A stretch of DNA of 64,000 bases from Pseudomonas sp. GV085 (GCF_003050925.1 NZ_QAOV01000004.1:124001-188000); one strand, 5' to 3'; positions 28,260 through 38,395 are shown, counted from the stretch's first letter. The notes: generated by a model from the letters alone, not told the origin. Numbers and translations are program-made.

Positions 28260-29294
28260 ATGGGTGCTTCATTCTTTTCACGAATCGTATTGTTGGCCGC
28301 GCTGTTGTTCGGCCTGCCGTCCCTGGCGGCTTCGCGTTGTGACGTCGATGTTGCGACCGAACGGGTGGATCTGGCCCAGGTAAGCCTGGCGTACCAGAGC
28401 ATCGGCCGTGCGTCGGACCCGGCCTTGCTGCTGGTGATGGGCCTGGGCGGGCAGTTGATTCACTGGCCGGACGAGGTGGTGGTCGCCCTGTGCCAGCAGG
28501 GGTTCCGGGTGATCCGTTATGACAATCGCGATGTCGGCCTGTCGACCTGGCGGCAAGCACCGGCCGAAGCCAACCTGACCTTCGAAGTGCTGCGCTACAA
28601 ACTCGGATTGCCGGTGTCGTCGCCGTATTCGCTGACTGACATGGCCGATGATGGCCTGGGGCTGATGGACGCCTTGCACATCGATCAATTCCACGTGTTG
28701 GGCGCCAGCATGGGCGGGATGATCGCCCAGCACATGGCGGCCATGGCACCGCAACGGATCGAGAGCCTGACCCTGATCATGACCACCTCCGGCGCCGAAG
28801 GCTTGCCAGCACCGAGTGCGGCGCTGGTGCAGTTGTTGTCCCGGCGCGGTGCACCGAGCCGCGAAGTGGCCCTGGAGCAACAGGCCGACTTGCTGGCGGC
28901 GCTGGGCAGCCCGATGGTCACTGATGATCGGCAGGTGCTGCTGCATCAGGCGGCGCTGTCCTATGACCGGGCGTTCAATCCCGAGGGCGTGAAACGCCAG
29001 ATCATGGCCATTCTCGCCGAACCGAGCCGGGTGACCCTGCTCAATCAGTTGCGGGTGCCGGCGCTGGTGGTGCATGGCACGGCCGACCCGTTGTTGCCGG
29101 TGATGCACGGGGTGCATCTGGCGGCGCATCTGCGAGGCAGCCAATTGATCCTGATTCCGGGCCTGGCCCATCGCTTCCAGGAGGCGTTCAAGGCGCCGTT
29201 GCTGGCGGCGGTGTTGCCGTATTTGCGCGAGCACCGTGAGGACACTTCGCACTGGGCGCAGATTGATCCGGCGCTGGCGCCGAATCTTTTGTAA
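28260..29294 (+). CDS. Exported alpha/beta-fold hydrolase
   Basis: A 344-residue protein with a signal-peptide-like N-terminus ([20 protein letters not shown]). The hydrolase fold shows the catalytic set Ser150 in GASMGG, Asp276 in [10 protein letters not shown] and His304 in GLAHRF, with the oxyanion-type motif [10 protein letters not shown]. The frame runs from 28128, but that part overlaps a REP remnant; ATG 28260 begins just before the signal peptide. Shine-Dalgarno support is poor for both, so the start is tentative. Substrate unknown; probably an esterase or lipase-like periplasmic enzyme. Confidence 0.83.
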   Translation: MGASFFSRIVLLAALLFGLPSLAASRCDVDVATERVDLAQVSLAYQSIGRASDPALLLVMGLGGQLIHWPDEVVVALCQQGFRVIRYDNRDVGLSTWRQAPAEANLTFEVLRYKLGLPVSSPYSLTDMADDGLGLMDALHIDQFHVLGASMGGMIAQHMAAMAPQRIESLTLIMTTSGAEGLPAPSAALVQLLSRRGAPSREVALEQQADLLAALGSPMVTDDRQVLLHQAALSYDRAFNPEGVKRQIMAILAEPSRVTLLNQLRVPALVVHGTADPLLPVMHGVHLAAHLRGSQLILIPGLAHRFQEAFKAPLLAAVLPYLREHREDTSHWAQIDPALAPNLL

Positions 29295-29307
29295 CACCCG
29301 GGGCCCC

Positions 29308-29391
29308 TGTAGGAGCTGGCTTGCCAGCGAAGGCGTCCTTAAGGGCGATACATAATTCAAGGGCCCCTTCGCTGACAAGCCAGCTCCTACA
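29308..29391. repeat. REP pair (GAGCTGGCTTGCCAGC class)
   Basis: Imperfect inverted arms, from TGTAGGAGCTGGCTTGCCAG to its complement (CTGACAAGCCAGCTCCTACA), enclose about 30 bases between the convergent hydrolase and aauR genes. Confidence 0.85.
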
Positions 29392-29418
29392 TGAATGCTA
29401 CCGCCGACTTCAGGACCC

Positions 29419-30747
29419 TCAATGGCTTAGCCCGTATTTTTTCACTTTGTCGAACAGCGTGGTCTTGGCCATGCCCAGTTCCTGGCTGGCCTGGGTCAGG
29501 TTGCCGCCGCTGCGTTGCAAGGCATCGCTGAGCAGGTTGCGCTCGAACGCTTCCACCGCTTCGGCAAAGGCCAGGCCCTGATTGCCACCGCCGGCACCGG
29601 TTTTCTTGAACGCCGGCAGGCCCAGGGCAAAGCGCTCGGCAACGTTGCGCAGTTCACGCACGTTGCCCGGCCAGTCGTGGCTCATCAAGTTCGAAACGGT
29701 CTGGTTGTCCAGCTCCGGCACCGCGCGGTCGAAGCGCAGGGACGACAGCTGCAAAAAGTGCTCGAACAGTTGCAGGATGTCCTCACGGCGTTCGCGCAGC
29801 GGCGGCAATTCCAGGGTCACCACGTTGAGGCGGTAGTACAGGTCGCTGCGGAATTCGCCAGCCTTGCTCGACTCGACGAGGTCGGATTTGGTCGCCGCGA
29901 TCACCCGGCAATCCACCGCCACGCTCTGGTTCGAACCGAGGCGTTCGAGGGTGCGTTCCTGCAACACCCGCAGCAGTTTGATCTGCAAGGGCAGAGGCAT
30001 GCTTTCCACTTCGTCGAGGAACAGCGTGCCGCCGTCAGCGTGTTCGATCTTGCCGATCCGCCGTTTGCCCGCGCCGGTAAAGGCGTTGGCTTCGTGGCCG
30101 AAGATTTCGCTTTCGAAGAGGTTCTCCGGCAGGCCGCCGCAGTTCAAGGCGACGAACTGCTTGGTGTGCCGTCGGCTGAAATCATGCAGGCAGCGTGCGA
30201 CCAACTCCTTGCCGGTGCCGGTCTCGCCTTCGATCAGCACATTGGCCGAGGTATCGGCGACGTTGGCAATCAGTTCCCGCAGGTTCTGCATGGCCGGCGA
30301 GCGTCCGATGATCCGCCCTTCGAGGGAGTCGCGCTCGGCCAGTTGCCGGCGCAGCGACGACACTTCCCGTGCCAGGCTGCGTTGCTCCAGGGCGCGGCGG
30401 GCCACGTCCACCAGGCGCTCCGGAGAGAACGGCTTTTCCATGAAGTCGTAGGCGCCTTTCTGCATCGCGCCGACGGCCATGGAGATGTCGCCGTGCCCGG
30501 TGATCAGCACCACCGGCAGGCTGCGGTCGCGGGCCTTGAGCCGGGTCAGCAATTCCAGGCCATCGATACCCGGCAGGCGAATGTCGCTGACGACGATGCC
30601 GGCGAAATCGTCGCCGACCCGCTCCAGGGCTTCTTCGGCGCTGCCCACGCCAATGCAGGGAATGTCTTCCAGGGTCAGCGCCTGTTGGCAGCCGAGCAGC
30701 ACATGGGGGTCGTCTTCGACGATCAATACACTAAGGTCGTTGTTCAT
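29419..30747 (-). CDS. aauR: Sigma-54-dependent response regulator AauR
   Basis: A 442-residue NtrC-family activator with REC (Asp55 in [10 protein letters not shown]), an AAA+ domain (Walker A GETGTGKE 174-181, Walker B around 240-246) and a Fis-type helix-turn-helix ([20 protein letters not shown]). It resembles DctD, but its position next to aatPMQJ, as in P. putida and P. aeruginosa, points to AauR, which activates acidic amino acid uptake and use. The sigma-54 contact loop reads NAFTGA (221-226) rather than GAFTGA, with Asn at the first Gly. Its start overlaps the aauS stop (30744-30747). Matching binding palindromes lie upstream of aatJ. Confidence 0.88.
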   Translation of the reverse strand: MNNDLSVLIVEDDPHVLLGCQQALTLEDIPCIGVGSAEEALERVGDDFAGIVVSDIRLPGIDGLELLTRLKARDRSLPVVLITGHGDISMAVGAMQKGAYDFMEKPFSPERLVDVARRALEQRSLAREVSSLRRQLAERDSLEGRIIGRSPAMQNLRELIANVADTSANVLIEGETGTGKELVARCLHDFSRRHTKQFVALNCGGLPENLFESEIFGHEANAFTGAGKRRIGKIEHADGGTLFLDEVESMPLPLQIKLLRVLQERTLERLGSNQSVAVDCRVIAATKSDLVESSKAGEFRSDLYYRLNVVTLELPPLRERREDILQLFEHFLQLSSLRFDRAVPELDNQTVSNLMSHDWPGNVRELRNVAERFALGLPAFKKTGAGGGNQGLAFAEAVEAFERNLLSDALQRSGGNLTQASQELGMAKTTLFDKVKKYGLSH

Positions 30748-32648
30748 ATTGGCTCGGCGGGAGTGGGGCTTACCAACGGTAAACTGAGGACGAATGCGGT
30801 ACCACCGCTGGACGGGTGCTCGACACCCAGGTGACCGCCGGTGGCGGCGGCCAGGCTGGCGGAAAGGGTCAGGCCAAGGCCCAGGCCCTGTTCGCCGGGT
30901 TTTGTGGTGAAGAAGGGTTCGAACAGGTGCTTGCGCGCTTCGGCGTCGATGCCATGGCCGTTGTCGCGCACGCGCAGGCGGTATTTACCATCGAACGCTT
31001 CGCCTTCGAGCCACAGCTCGGGTTGCGGCTGCGCTTGCATGGCGTCGAGGGCGTTGCCGATGAGGTTGACCAGAATCTGCTCCAGGCGGGTCTGGTCGAT
31101 CTGCACCTGCACAGCTTCGAAATGGCGGTGCAATTGCAGAGGGGTGTTTTCCACCCGTGCACCGTGCAATTGCAGGGCCGCGTCCACCGCTTTGCCGAGA
31201 CAGGCCTGGCCCTTGTCGTCACCGCGCCGGGCGAACGAGCGCAGGCTGGCGGTGATGCGGCCCATGCGGTCGATCAGTTCGTTGATGGTCTTGAGGTTGG
31301 TGCTGGCCACATCGAGCTGGCCACGTTCGAGGAAGCGCACGGTATTGCCGGACAAGGTGCGCAGCGCCGCCAGCGGCTGGTTCAGTTCGTGGGCGATGCT
31401 GGTGGACATCTGGCCGATGGCCGCGAGTTTTCCGGCCTGCACCAGTTCATCCTGGGCACGGCGCAAGGTCTCTTCGGCGAGCCGGCGCTCGCGGATCTGG
31501 CCCTTGAGCCGTTCGTTGCTGGCGCGCAGGTCGGTGGTGCGTTCGGTAATCCGACGCTCCAGCTGATTGTTGGCTTCCTGCAAGGCTTCCCGAGCCGCCA
31601 GACGTGTGGCGATCACCTTGCGCCGCTCGTTCCAGGCAATCAACAGAAAGGCACAGAGGGCAAACGCCACGGCCACCAGAATCCCCTGATTGATCGCTTC
31701 GCGGCGCAGGTCCTGGAGCGGCGTGAGCAGGGTGAAATTCCACGGCGTATCGCCGAGCGGCCGGGTTTGCGCCAGGTAACTGATGTTTTCATCGTCGGAC
31801 GCCAGTTCGCTGTTGGCCGGGAACGTGAGTTTTTCCACGCCTTCGGACAGAATTTCCCGGGCCAGCGGTTGCAGTTCGTTGAGCGGGAACCAGTAGTACT
31901 GCAGGCTGCGGGCGAGTTTTTCCTTGGTTTCTTCGCTCAGCGGCACCACCGATTTCAAACGCCGAGCCGGATCGCTGGAGAGAATGATGATGCCGTTCTC
32001 GTCGCTGACGAAGGCTTCCAGGCGTGCCCGCTGCCAGCGTTCTTCCATGGCTTCCAGGCGTACCTTGACCACCGCGACGCCGATGATCTTGCCGTGTTCT
32101 TCCAGGCCATGGGCCAGGTAGTAGCCGGGTTCGCCGTTGGTACTGCCGATGCCGTAGAAGCGCCCGGGCTGACCACGCACGGCGTTCTGGAAATAGGCGC
32201 GAAAGGACAGGTCTTCACCCAGGTAACTGTCGACATCGCGCCAGTTGCTGGTAGCCATGACGCGGCCGGTGGTGTCCATCACGTAGATGGCCCGACTGCG
32301 GCTGCGCCGGTTCAGGCCTTCGAGGTAATCGTTGACCGTTTGCCGGTGTTCCGGGGTCGGGTCGGCCAGCAACTGCGAAACGCTGGTTTCGAGCTCCAGC
32401 AGGCTGGGCAGGTAGGTGTATTTGCTGATTTCGCTTTCGACGGCACGGGCGTGCAGTTCCAGCTGTCGCTGGCCGTTCTCGCCAAGGCTGTGAATACCAT
32501 AGTGCTCACTGACCCAGAAGCCGATATAGCCCAGGCCGATCATCATGGCGATGATCAGCGGTGGCAGGAACAAATGGCGAATCAGACGGGGTTTCACGGC
32601 GAGTGATGGCATTGCTGCGCGATAAAGATTGGAGTCGCATTTCATCAC
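30744..32648 (-). CDS. aauS: Sensor histidine kinase AauS (DctB-like)
   Basis: A 634-residue inner-membrane kinase. Helices at about 26-46 and 322-340 bracket a double-PAS/Cache periplasmic sensor of the DctB type (GRFYGIGSTNGEPGYYLA). A coiled coil, H-box His420 (GQMSTSIAHELNQPLAALR) and an HATPase domain (LVNLIGNALDAM; DNGHGI; GLGLGLTLS) follow. Such sensors bind dicarboxylic ligands; here glutamate or aspartate is expected from context. It is coupled to aauR by ATGA. The start has AAGG about 8 bases upstream. Confidence 0.88.
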   Translation of the reverse strand: MMKCDSNLYRAAMPSLAVKPRLIRHLFLPPLIIAMMIGLGYIGFWVSEHYGIHSLGENGQRQLELHARAVESEISKYTYLPSLLELETSVSQLLADPTPEHRQTVNDYLEGLNRRSRSRAIYVMDTTGRVMATSNWRDVDSYLGEDLSFRAYFQNAVRGQPGRFYGIGSTNGEPGYYLAHGLEEHGKIIGVAVVKVRLEAMEERWQRARLEAFVSDENGIIILSSDPARRLKSVVPLSEETKEKLARSLQYYWFPLNELQPLAREILSEGVEKLTFPANSELASDDENISYLAQTRPLGDTPWNFTLLTPLQDLRREAINQGILVAVAFALCAFLLIAWNERRKVIATRLAAREALQEANNQLERRITERTTDLRASNERLKGQIRERRLAEETLRRAQDELVQAGKLAAIGQMSTSIAHELNQPLAALRTLSGNTVRFLERGQLDVASTNLKTINELIDRMGRITASLRSFARRGDDKGQACLGKAVDAALQLHGARVENTPLQLHRHFEAVQVQIDQTRLEQILVNLIGNALDAMQAQPQPELWLEGEAFDGKYRLRVRDNGHGIDAEARKHLFEPFFTTKPGEQGLGLGLTLSASLAAATGGHLGVEHPSSGGTAFVLSLPLVSPTPAEPI

Positions 32649-32689
32649 AGATGCCTTGGGTCAACCAGCGATTGCCTGCCTACTCCAAC

Positions 32690-32789
32690 TGTAGGAGCGA
32701 GCTTGCTCGCGAAGAACTCAAGGACAACGCGTGCATTCAGGATGAACGCGTCATCGTTAACGACCATCGCGAGCAAGCTCGCTCCTACA
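32690..32789. repeat. REPIN, full length (GAGCGAGC class), reverse orientation
   Basis: Inverted arms at both ends flank a spacer that, read on the minus strand, matches that of the 15048 copy (GTTAACGATGACGCG). It lies between aatP and aauS. Confidence 0.9.
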
Positions 32790-32813
32790 GGGTAGGGGCG
32801 AGCTACGTTGGTA

Positions 32814-33548
32814 TTAGTGCTGCAGAATCTTGTTCAGGAAGTGCTGCGTACGATCCGCACGGGCGTTGATGTCGCCGAAGAACTCCTCTTTCTTGCAGTC
32901 TTCGATGATCTTGCCGGCGTCCATGAAGATCACCCGGTCCGCCACTTTACGGGCGAAGCCCATTTCGTGGGTCACGCACATCATGGTCATGCCTTCGTGG
33001 GCCAGTTGCACCATCACGTCGAGCACTTCGTTGACCATTTCCGGGTCCAGCGCCGAGGTCGGTTCGTCGAACAGCATGACGATCGGGTCCATCGCCAGCG
33101 CACGGGCAATCGCCACACGCTGCTGCTGACCGCCGGAGAGCTGGCCCGGGTGTTTGTGGGCGTGAGCCGACAGGCCGACGCGCTCGAGCAATTGCAGGCC
33201 TTTCTTGGTGGCTTCTTCCTTGCTGCGGCCCAGCACCTTGATCTGCGCGATGGTCAGGTTTTCGGTGATGGTCAGGTGCGGGAACAGCTCGAAGTGCTGG
33301 AACACCATGCCCACGCGCGAACGCAGTTTCGGCAGGTTGGTCTTCGGGTCGGCGATGGAGGTGCCGTCGACCACGATGTCGCCTTTCTGGAACGGTTCCA
33401 GGGCGTTGACGCACTTGATCAGGGTCGATTTGCCGGAACCGGATGGCCCGCACACCACGATCACTTCGCCTTTTTTGACCTCGGTGCTGCAATCAGTCAG
33501 TACCTGGAAGTCCCCATACCACTTGTTGATGCTTTTGATAGAGATCAT
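32814..33548 (-). CDS. aatP: Acidic amino acid ABC transporter ATP-binding protein AatP
   Basis: A 244-residue cytoplasmic ATPase of the polar amino acid uptake family (GltL/AatP). Visible motifs are Walker [10 protein letters not shown], the Q-loop, signature [15 protein letters not shown], Walker [15 protein letters not shown] and the switch His in VTHEMGFA. It energises uptake of glutamate/aspartate through AatQ-AatM. Its start overlaps the aatM stop (33545-33548). A REPIN separates it from aauS. Confidence 0.93.
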   Translation of the reverse strand: MISIKSINKWYGDFQVLTDCSTEVKKGEVIVVCGPSGSGKSTLIKCVNALEPFQKGDIVVDGTSIADPKTNLPKLRSRVGMVFQHFELFPHLTITENLTIAQIKVLGRSKEEATKKGLQLLERVGLSAHAHKHPGQLSGGQQQRVAIARALAMDPIVMLFDEPTSALDPEMVNEVLDVMVQLAHEGMTMMCVTHEMGFARKVADRVIFMDAGKIIEDCKKEEFFGDINARADRTQHFLNKILQH

Positions 33549-34219
33549 ACGGCGAACCTTTTTTGCAGACGCTTGACCAGCCGCGAGGCGGCAAAGCTGA
33601 TGATGAAGTACACGAGGCCGGCGAAAACCAGGAACTCATTGGAGCGGCCAATGATGTCGCCACTGGCGCGCGAAGCATTGAGGAAGTCCACCAGGCCGAC
33701 GGCGTAGACCAGCGAGGTGTCCTGAAACAGGATGATGCTCTGTTGTAGCAACAGTGGGGTCATCTTGCGGAATGCCTGCGGCAGGATGATCAGGCGCATC
33801 ATCTGGCCATAAGTCATGCCCAGCGCCTGGGCAGCGCCCATCTGGCCCTTGGGAATCGACTGCACACCGGCGCGGACGATTTCACAGAAGTATGCCGCTT
33901 CGAACATCATGAAGGCCACGATGCAGGAGGCGAACGCGCCGATCGGCGTGTCTTCGCCGGTGATCCAGCGCAACACGAATGGCACCGCCAGGTAGAACCA
34001 GGTGATGACCAGCAGCAACGGGATCGAACGGAAATAGTTGACGTAGGCGCCCGCGATGTTCGACAGCACTTTGCTGTGGGACAGACGCATCAATGCCAGG
34101 ATGGTGCCGAGGATGATCCCGCCGACCACGCCCATGGCCATCAGCTTGAGGGTCATGATCATGCCGTTCCACAGGCCCGGCAGGGACGGGATGATGCCCG
34201 AGAAGTCGAATTCCATCAT
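33545..34219 (-). CDS. aatM: Acidic amino acid ABC permease AatM
   Basis: A 224-residue inner-membrane permease of the His/Glu/Gln family with about five helices and the EAA-type loop ([20 protein letters not shown]) that docks the ATPase. It pairs with AatQ. It overlaps aatQ upstream (34216-34219) and aatP downstream by ATGA junctions, so the three are coupled. Confidence 0.92.
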   Translation of the reverse strand: MMEFDFSGIIPSLPGLWNGMIMTLKLMAMGVVGGIILGTILALMRLSHSKVLSNIAGAYVNYFRSIPLLLVITWFYLAVPFVLRWITGEDTPIGAFASCIVAFMMFEAAYFCEIVRAGVQSIPKGQMGAAQALGMTYGQMMRLIILPQAFRKMTPLLLQQSIILFQDTSLVYAVGLVDFLNASRASGDIIGRSNEFLVFAGLVYFIISFAASRLVKRLQKRFAV

Positions 34220-34962
34220 TTACCCCCTACGGAAATCAGGCCCGGCACGGCGACTTTCTTCTCGACCATGCGCATCAGCAGCATCAGGCTCATGTTCAGG
34301 GTGAAGTAGATCAGCGTCGCCAGGGTGAAGGCTTCGAACAGGTTGGCGGAAAACTCGGCAGTCTGTTTGGTCTGCGCCAGCAGTTCCATCAGGCCGATCA
34401 GCGAGGCCACGGACGTGTTCTTGAAGACGTTGAGAAATTCCGAGGTAAGCGGCGGAATGATGATCCGGTAGGCCTGGGGCAGCAGCACGTTCCAGTAGAT
34501 CTGCGGCAGCTTGAAACCCATGGCGCGGGCCGCGGATTCCTGGCCCTTGGGCAGGGCCTGGATACCGGTGCGCACCTGTTCGCAAACCCGGGCGGTAGTG
34601 AACAGGCCCAGGCACACCACGACGCTGAGGAAGGCCGAGGTGGTCGGGTTCAGATCCTGCTTGTACCACTCTTGCAGGTCTGCCGGCAGCAGGTCGGGTA
34701 CCAGGAAGTACCAGATGAACAGCTGCACCAGCAGCGGCACGTTACGGAAGAGTTCGACGTAGCAGGTGGCGATGCCCGATACGATGCGGTTCGGCACGGT
34801 ACGCATGACGCCCAGGATCGAGCCCAGTGTCAGGGCAATGATCCAGGCCGCGATGGCGATGCCGATGGTCCAGCCCAAACCGGTCACGTACCAGTCGAAA
34901 TAGGTCTCGCTGCCCACGCCGGTGGACTTGAAGAACACGCCCCAGTCCCAGTTGTAATTCAT
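34216..34962 (-). CDS. aatQ: Acidic amino acid ABC permease AatQ
   Basis: A 248-residue permease of the same family, with about five helices, the RNVPLLVQLFIWYF segment and the EAA loop IQALPKGQESAARAMGFKLP. A strong GGGGAG Shine-Dalgarno precedes ATG 34962. It is separated from the binding-protein gene by 194 bases with two hairpins, which probably lets aatJ be expressed above the membrane components. Confidence 0.92.
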   Translation of the reverse strand: MNYNWDWGVFFKSTGVGSETYFDWYVTGLGWTIGIAIAAWIIALTLGSILGVMRTVPNRIVSGIATCYVELFRNVPLLVQLFIWYFLVPDLLPADLQEWYKQDLNPTTSAFLSVVVCLGLFTTARVCEQVRTGIQALPKGQESAARAMGFKLPQIYWNVLLPQAYRIIIPPLTSEFLNVFKNTSVASLIGLMELLAQTKQTAEFSANLFEAFTLATLIYFTLNMSLMLLMRMVEKKVAVPGLISVGGK

Positions 34963-35022
34963 TAGGGTCTCCCCTCAGTTCGATCGATGTGCAAGTGCCC
35001 GCTTGGGGGAAGCTCCGTTCCC

Positions 35023-35139
35023 GCCTGTCCTTGAGGGACAGGCACACGCGTCCGGCTCGACAGCCACCGGTTCGAGTGTTTCCAGAAAATGCCAGCAGGA
35101 AGTGACCACCTCCTGAAAGGGCATGCGCCCTGTCAGGAG
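35023..35139 (-). promoter_or_regulatory. Two hairpins between aatJ and aatQ
   Basis: GCCTGTCC/GGACAGGC (35023-35043, loop TTGAG) and CTCCTG/CAGGAG with an inner GGGC/GCCC (35110-35139) lie in the transcript between the binding-protein and permease genes. Neither has a T-run. They look like mRNA-stabilising or partial-attenuation hairpins of the sort found after periplasmic binding-protein genes. Confidence 0.6.
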
Positions 35140-35156
35140 ATAAGGTTAGTCAGAAA

Positions 35157-36071
35157 TCAGGATTTCTTGTCGTCAGCCGCTTTATCGGTCGGATTGGCGA
35201 TCAGGGCCTTGAGCTCGTTGCTCATCGGGAAATTCAGGTTCAGGCCTTTTGGCGGGATTGGCTGCATGAACCATTTTTCGTAGATCTTGTTGATCTCGCC
35301 CGATGCGTAGGTGGCCTTGATGGCGTCATCCACAGCCTTTTTGAACGGCTCGTCGCCTTTGCGCACCATGCAACCGTAGATTTCGTAGGACTGCGGAGTA
35401 CCGGTCACTGCCCAGTCTTTCGCATTCTTGGCCTTGGCTGCTTCACCTGCCAGCAGGGCGTCGTCCATCATGAAAGCCACGGCACGGCCGGTTTCCAGCA
35501 TCTGGAAGGACTCGCCATGGTCTTTGGCGGAGATGACGTTCATGCCCATCTGCTTGTCGGCGTTCATCGACTTGAGGATGCGCTCGGACGTGGTGCCGGC
35601 GGTGGTCACGACGTTTTTGCCGGCCAGGTCAGGGAAATCCTTGTACTTGGAGTCTGCCTTGGACAGCAGGCGAGTACCGATTTCGAAGATGCCAACGGAG
35701 AAGTCAACTTGCTGCTGACGCTCGACGTTGTTGGTGGTGGAGCCGCACTCCAGGTCCACGGTGCCGTTCTGCACCAGCGGGATACGGGTTTGCGAAGTCA
35801 CCAGGTTGTACTTGACCTGCAGGTTTGGCATGTCGAGGTCTTTTTTCAGCGCTTCGACGACTTTCAGCTGGATGTCGTGGGAGTAGCCGACCGGTTTGCC
35901 GGAAGCATCCGCGATGTAGGAGAACGGAATGGAAGCGTCACGATGCCCGAGGGTGATGACACCGGACTCTTTGATCTTCTTCAGGGTGCCGGTGAGTTCG
36001 GCGGCGAAAACTGGCGTGCTGATCAGAGCGGCAGCAATGGCTGCGCCCAGGATGTGGGGAACGATGCGCAT
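35157..36071 (-). CDS. aatJ: Glutamate/aspartate-binding periplasmic protein AatJ
   Basis: A 304-residue solute-binding protein (GltI type). The N-terminal signal peptide ends near STPVFAAELTG, and the mature start GTLKKIKESGVITLGHRDAS is typical of the family. Two conserved cysteines (VDLECGSTTNN; EIYGCMVRKG) may form a disulphide. ATG 36071 has GAGGAA nine bases upstream; the frame continues to 36215, but that part lacks a signal-like start and covers the promoter. It captures acidic amino acids for AatQMP. A sigma-54 promoter and AauR-type sites lie upstream. Confidence 0.94.
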   Translation of the reverse strand: MRIVPHILGAAIAAALISTPVFAAELTGTLKKIKESGVITLGHRDASIPFSYIADASGKPVGYSHDIQLKVVEALKKDLDMPNLQVKYNLVTSQTRIPLVQNGTVDLECGSTTNNVERQQQVDFSVGIFEIGTRLLSKADSKYKDFPDLAGKNVVTTAGTTSERILKSMNADKQMGMNVISAKDHGESFQMLETGRAVAFMMDDALLAGEAAKAKNAKDWAVTGTPQSYEIYGCMVRKGDEPFKKAVDDAIKATYASGEINKIYEKWFMQPIPPKGLNLNFPMSNELKALIANPTDKAADDKKS

Positions 36072-36187
36072 CAAATTTTCCTCGACATTGTTTTTTTTAT
36101 GGAGCCAGTTCATCGGCCCTTTTGTGCTGCAAATCACCTGAGCGCTACTGAGAGAGGGCGCAAAGGACATTCGTCGAAGAAGTGTAG

Positions 36188-36203
36188 AGCATGACTCGTG
36201 CCA
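36188..36203 (-). promoter_or_regulatory. Sigma-54 (-24/-12) promoter of aatJ
   Basis: On the minus strand this reads TGGCACGAGTCATGCT. The invariant GG and GC are separated by exactly 10 bases, with one mismatch (A for T) in the TTGC half. Transcription would start near 36177, giving a leader of about 105 bases before aatJ. Confidence 0.75.
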
Positions 36204-36279
36204 GACCAGTGCCAATAGGTCATGTTATTGATTTATAAGGAAATTAAATATTTATGGCGCGAATATTGAGGCTGGATGA

Positions 36280-36293
36280 TCCGGTTAACCGAA
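36280..36293. promoter_or_regulatory. AauR-type binding site 1 (proximal)
   Basis: TCCGG-TTAA-CCGAA, one mismatch from the palindrome TTCGG-N4-CCGAA that I recall as the AauR site in P. putida. It is centred about 110 bases upstream of the predicted start. Confidence 0.65.
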
Positions 36294-36310
36294 CTGACCC
36301 GCAGGTCGCG

Positions 36311-36324
36311 TTCGGAAAACCGAA
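36311..36324. promoter_or_regulatory. AauR-type binding site 2 (distal)
   Basis: TTCGG-AAAA-CCGAA is a perfect match to the TTCGG-N4-CCGAA palindrome. Its centre is 31 bases (three helical turns) from that of site 1, so two dimers would bind the same face of DNA, as expected for an NtrC-type enhancer. Confidence 0.78.
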
Positions 36325-36348
36325 TGGTGGTTGGGTGCTACTTGGTCA

Positions 36349-37977
36349 TCACGGATATTTGCGCTTGTCCGGGGCTGGCGGGAAGTACTGATACAACCAG
36401 GTTTCGCTCAGCGTGCGGTCGTTGGTGCGGATGAACAGGCGCAGCTCGACCGGTTCCACGCTGTCATTGGTCGGGTACCAGTCAAACAGGATGCGGTAGC
36501 CCTTGATGTCATCGAGCTTGAGCACGCTGAAATCCTTGACCTCGCCGTTCGAGCAAGTGACCACCGGCTCGATGCCCGCGCCTTCAGGCAAGCGGTCCAG
36601 GCCGCCGCCGGTGAAGTCCACGGCAAAACGACGGGCCCAGACTGGCGGGTAATGCTCGCCCGGCGCCCAGCCTTCGGTGAATCCGCCCATGCCTGAACGG
36701 GTCGCATTGACTCGCGCCAGCGGAGTGCCGACCGGTGGCAGTGCGCTCCAGTAGAGTTTGTAGCCGTAGTTCAACGAGTCCCCCGCAGCCACTGGTTTCT
36801 TCGGGGTCCAGAAGGCGACGATGTTGTCCATGGTTTCGCCGGTGGTCGGGATTTCCAGCAGATCGATCGAGCCTTCGCCCCATGGGGTGGTCGGCTCGAC
36901 CCACAGGCTCGGGCGGCGGCTGTACCAGTCTACGGTGTCCTGATAGCTGGCGAACTCGTGGTCGGTCTGTACCAGGCCGAAACCTTTCGGGTCCTTGTCG
37001 GCGAAGGCATTGAATTGCAAGGTCGCCGGGTTATTCAGCGGGCGGCAGATCCACTCGCCGTTGCCGCGCCACATGGCCAGGCGATCGGAGTCGTGGATTT
37101 GCGGGTGAATGGTGTCGCACATCCGGCGTTCGTGGGTGCCGCAACTGAACATGCTGGTCATCGGCGCGATGCCCAGTTGGTCGATGGCGGTGCGTGCGTT
37201 GACGTAGGCATCGATCTCCATCACCACGCGCTCGGCCTGGCAGTCGATATCGAAGCGGTAGGCACCGGTGGCACTCGGCGAGTCGAGCAGGGCGTAGACC
37301 ACGAAGCGGGTGCTGTCCTTGTCCGGCGTCTCGAACCAGAACTTGGTGAAGTCGGGGAATTCTTCGCGCTTTTTGGCGTAGGTGTCGATGGCCAGCCCGC
37401 GGGCCGACAAACCGTACTGGCCGGTGGCGTCCACCGCACGGAAGTAACTGGCGCCGAGGAAAGACACGACGTCGTGTTTGTCCAGTTCCGGGGCCTTGAA
37501 CAACTTGAAGCCGGAGAAACCCAAATCGGCCTTGAGCTGTGCGGTGTCGACCGTGGTGTTTTCATAGTTGAACAGCGACGGGCGGAAATGCACCTCGCGC
37601 GCCTGACGGGTCTTGGGGTCGACGCTGTACATGCGCACCGGCTGCTTGAACCCCATGCCGACGTGGAAAAACTGCACATCCAGCTGACCGTTCAGGTCAT
37701 TCCACAAAGAGTGCCTGGCGTCGTAGCGGATCGCATTGAAGTTCTGCGGCGTCATGCTCGCCAGGGTCGGCGGCAATTGTTGCTTGGTGTCCTGGTAGCG
37801 ACGGCTGGCGAGCTGTTTGGCCTGGAGTTTCAGCGCTTCGAAATCGAACGCGGTGGCCTCGCCATCAGCGGTGCCGCCGCTGGCGGCCCAGGCCTGGGCC
37901 GCCATCAGGCCCGTGGCGGACAAACCAGTGTAGGCCGCGATGGCCATGGAGGCTTTGAGCAAGTTCCTGCGGTGCAT
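36349..37977 (-). CDS. opgD: Glucan biosynthesis protein D
   Basis: A 542-residue periplasmic protein of the OpgD/MdoG family involved in the backbone structure of osmoregulated periplasmic glucans. The N-terminus ([12 protein letters not shown]) is a twin-arginine signal with cleavage near AQAWAASG, as expected for OpgD. The body starts with [20 protein letters not shown] and contains the family-typical [15 protein letters not shown] and [15 protein letters not shown] 37977 is chosen because the Tat signal begins there; the frame reaches 38067 without support. The OpgC-like gene at 9144 may act on the same polymer. Confidence 0.93.
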   Translation of the reverse strand: MHRRNLLKASMAIAAYTGLSATGLMAAQAWAASGGTADGEATAFDFEALKLQAKQLASRRYQDTKQQLPPTLASMTPQNFNAIRYDARHSLWNDLNGQLDVQFFHVGMGFKQPVRMYSVDPKTRQAREVHFRPSLFNYENTTVDTAQLKADLGFSGFKLFKAPELDKHDVVSFLGASYFRAVDATGQYGLSARGLAIDTYAKKREEFPDFTKFWFETPDKDSTRFVVYALLDSPSATGAYRFDIDCQAERVVMEIDAYVNARTAIDQLGIAPMTSMFSCGTHERRMCDTIHPQIHDSDRLAMWRGNGEWICRPLNNPATLQFNAFADKDPKGFGLVQTDHEFASYQDTVDWYSRRPSLWVEPTTPWGEGSIDLLEIPTTGETMDNIVAFWTPKKPVAAGDSLNYGYKLYWSALPPVGTPLARVNATRSGMGGFTEGWAPGEHYPPVWARRFAVDFTGGGLDRLPEGAGIEPVVTCSNGEVKDFSVLKLDDIKGYRILFDWYPTNDSVEPVELRLFIRTNDRTLSETWLYQYFPPAPDKRKYP

Positions 37978-38395
37978 AAATACAACCTGTCGTGAACAAT
38001 CCCGCGCCGTTCCTGGCACGTGCTGGATCAGAAATATCGGTTCGGACATGCCTTCGGCCAAACGCAACGGACTTTTACACAGATGCCCGATAGCTTAAAG
38101 CGTTCGATTGAAGAGCAAAATTGATTGATGGCACTGCGCTGGCCCAGCAATGAAACAAGACATGTCGGGAAACAATTCCGACAGTGGTTTCTGATTTAAA
38201 GGGCATTTCTGCTTTTTTCGACTAGTTACTCTAAAAATTGCTTTTCAGCGCCCGGAATATTTCTATTCTGTGCACATGACCGGTTTATGCCCTTCGGACC
38301 GGTGCGGTTCAGTGGGCACCCAGCGGCTGCTGAAAAAGGGATAGGGCGATGCGGTTTTTTGCAGTTTCTTTGACGTCTAGAGAAGGACATCGTCC
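37978..38395. other. Intergenic region upstream of opgD and of a small ORF
   Basis: These ~420 bases are AT-richer than their neighbours and should carry the divergent promoters of opgD and the 38396 ORF. A GGTGC/GGGCACC hairpin lies near 38300-38320. I see no gene and cannot place promoters with confidence. Confidence 0.5.

Noticed and set aside
30816..32606. Plus-strand 596-codon open frame opposite aauS
   Set aside because: Shadow of the histidine kinase gene; composition is typical of an antisense frame and no domain is visible.
29419..32648. Naming the two-component pair dctD/dctB
   Set aside because: Both proteins are similar to DctD/DctB, but the gene order with aatPMQJ and the TTCGG-N4-CCGAA sites upstream of aatJ fit AauR/AauS; no dctA lies nearby.
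34996..35110. aatJ-aatQ gap as a small gene or riboswitch
   Set aside because: No credible ORF; the hairpins do not match a riboswitch class I recognise.
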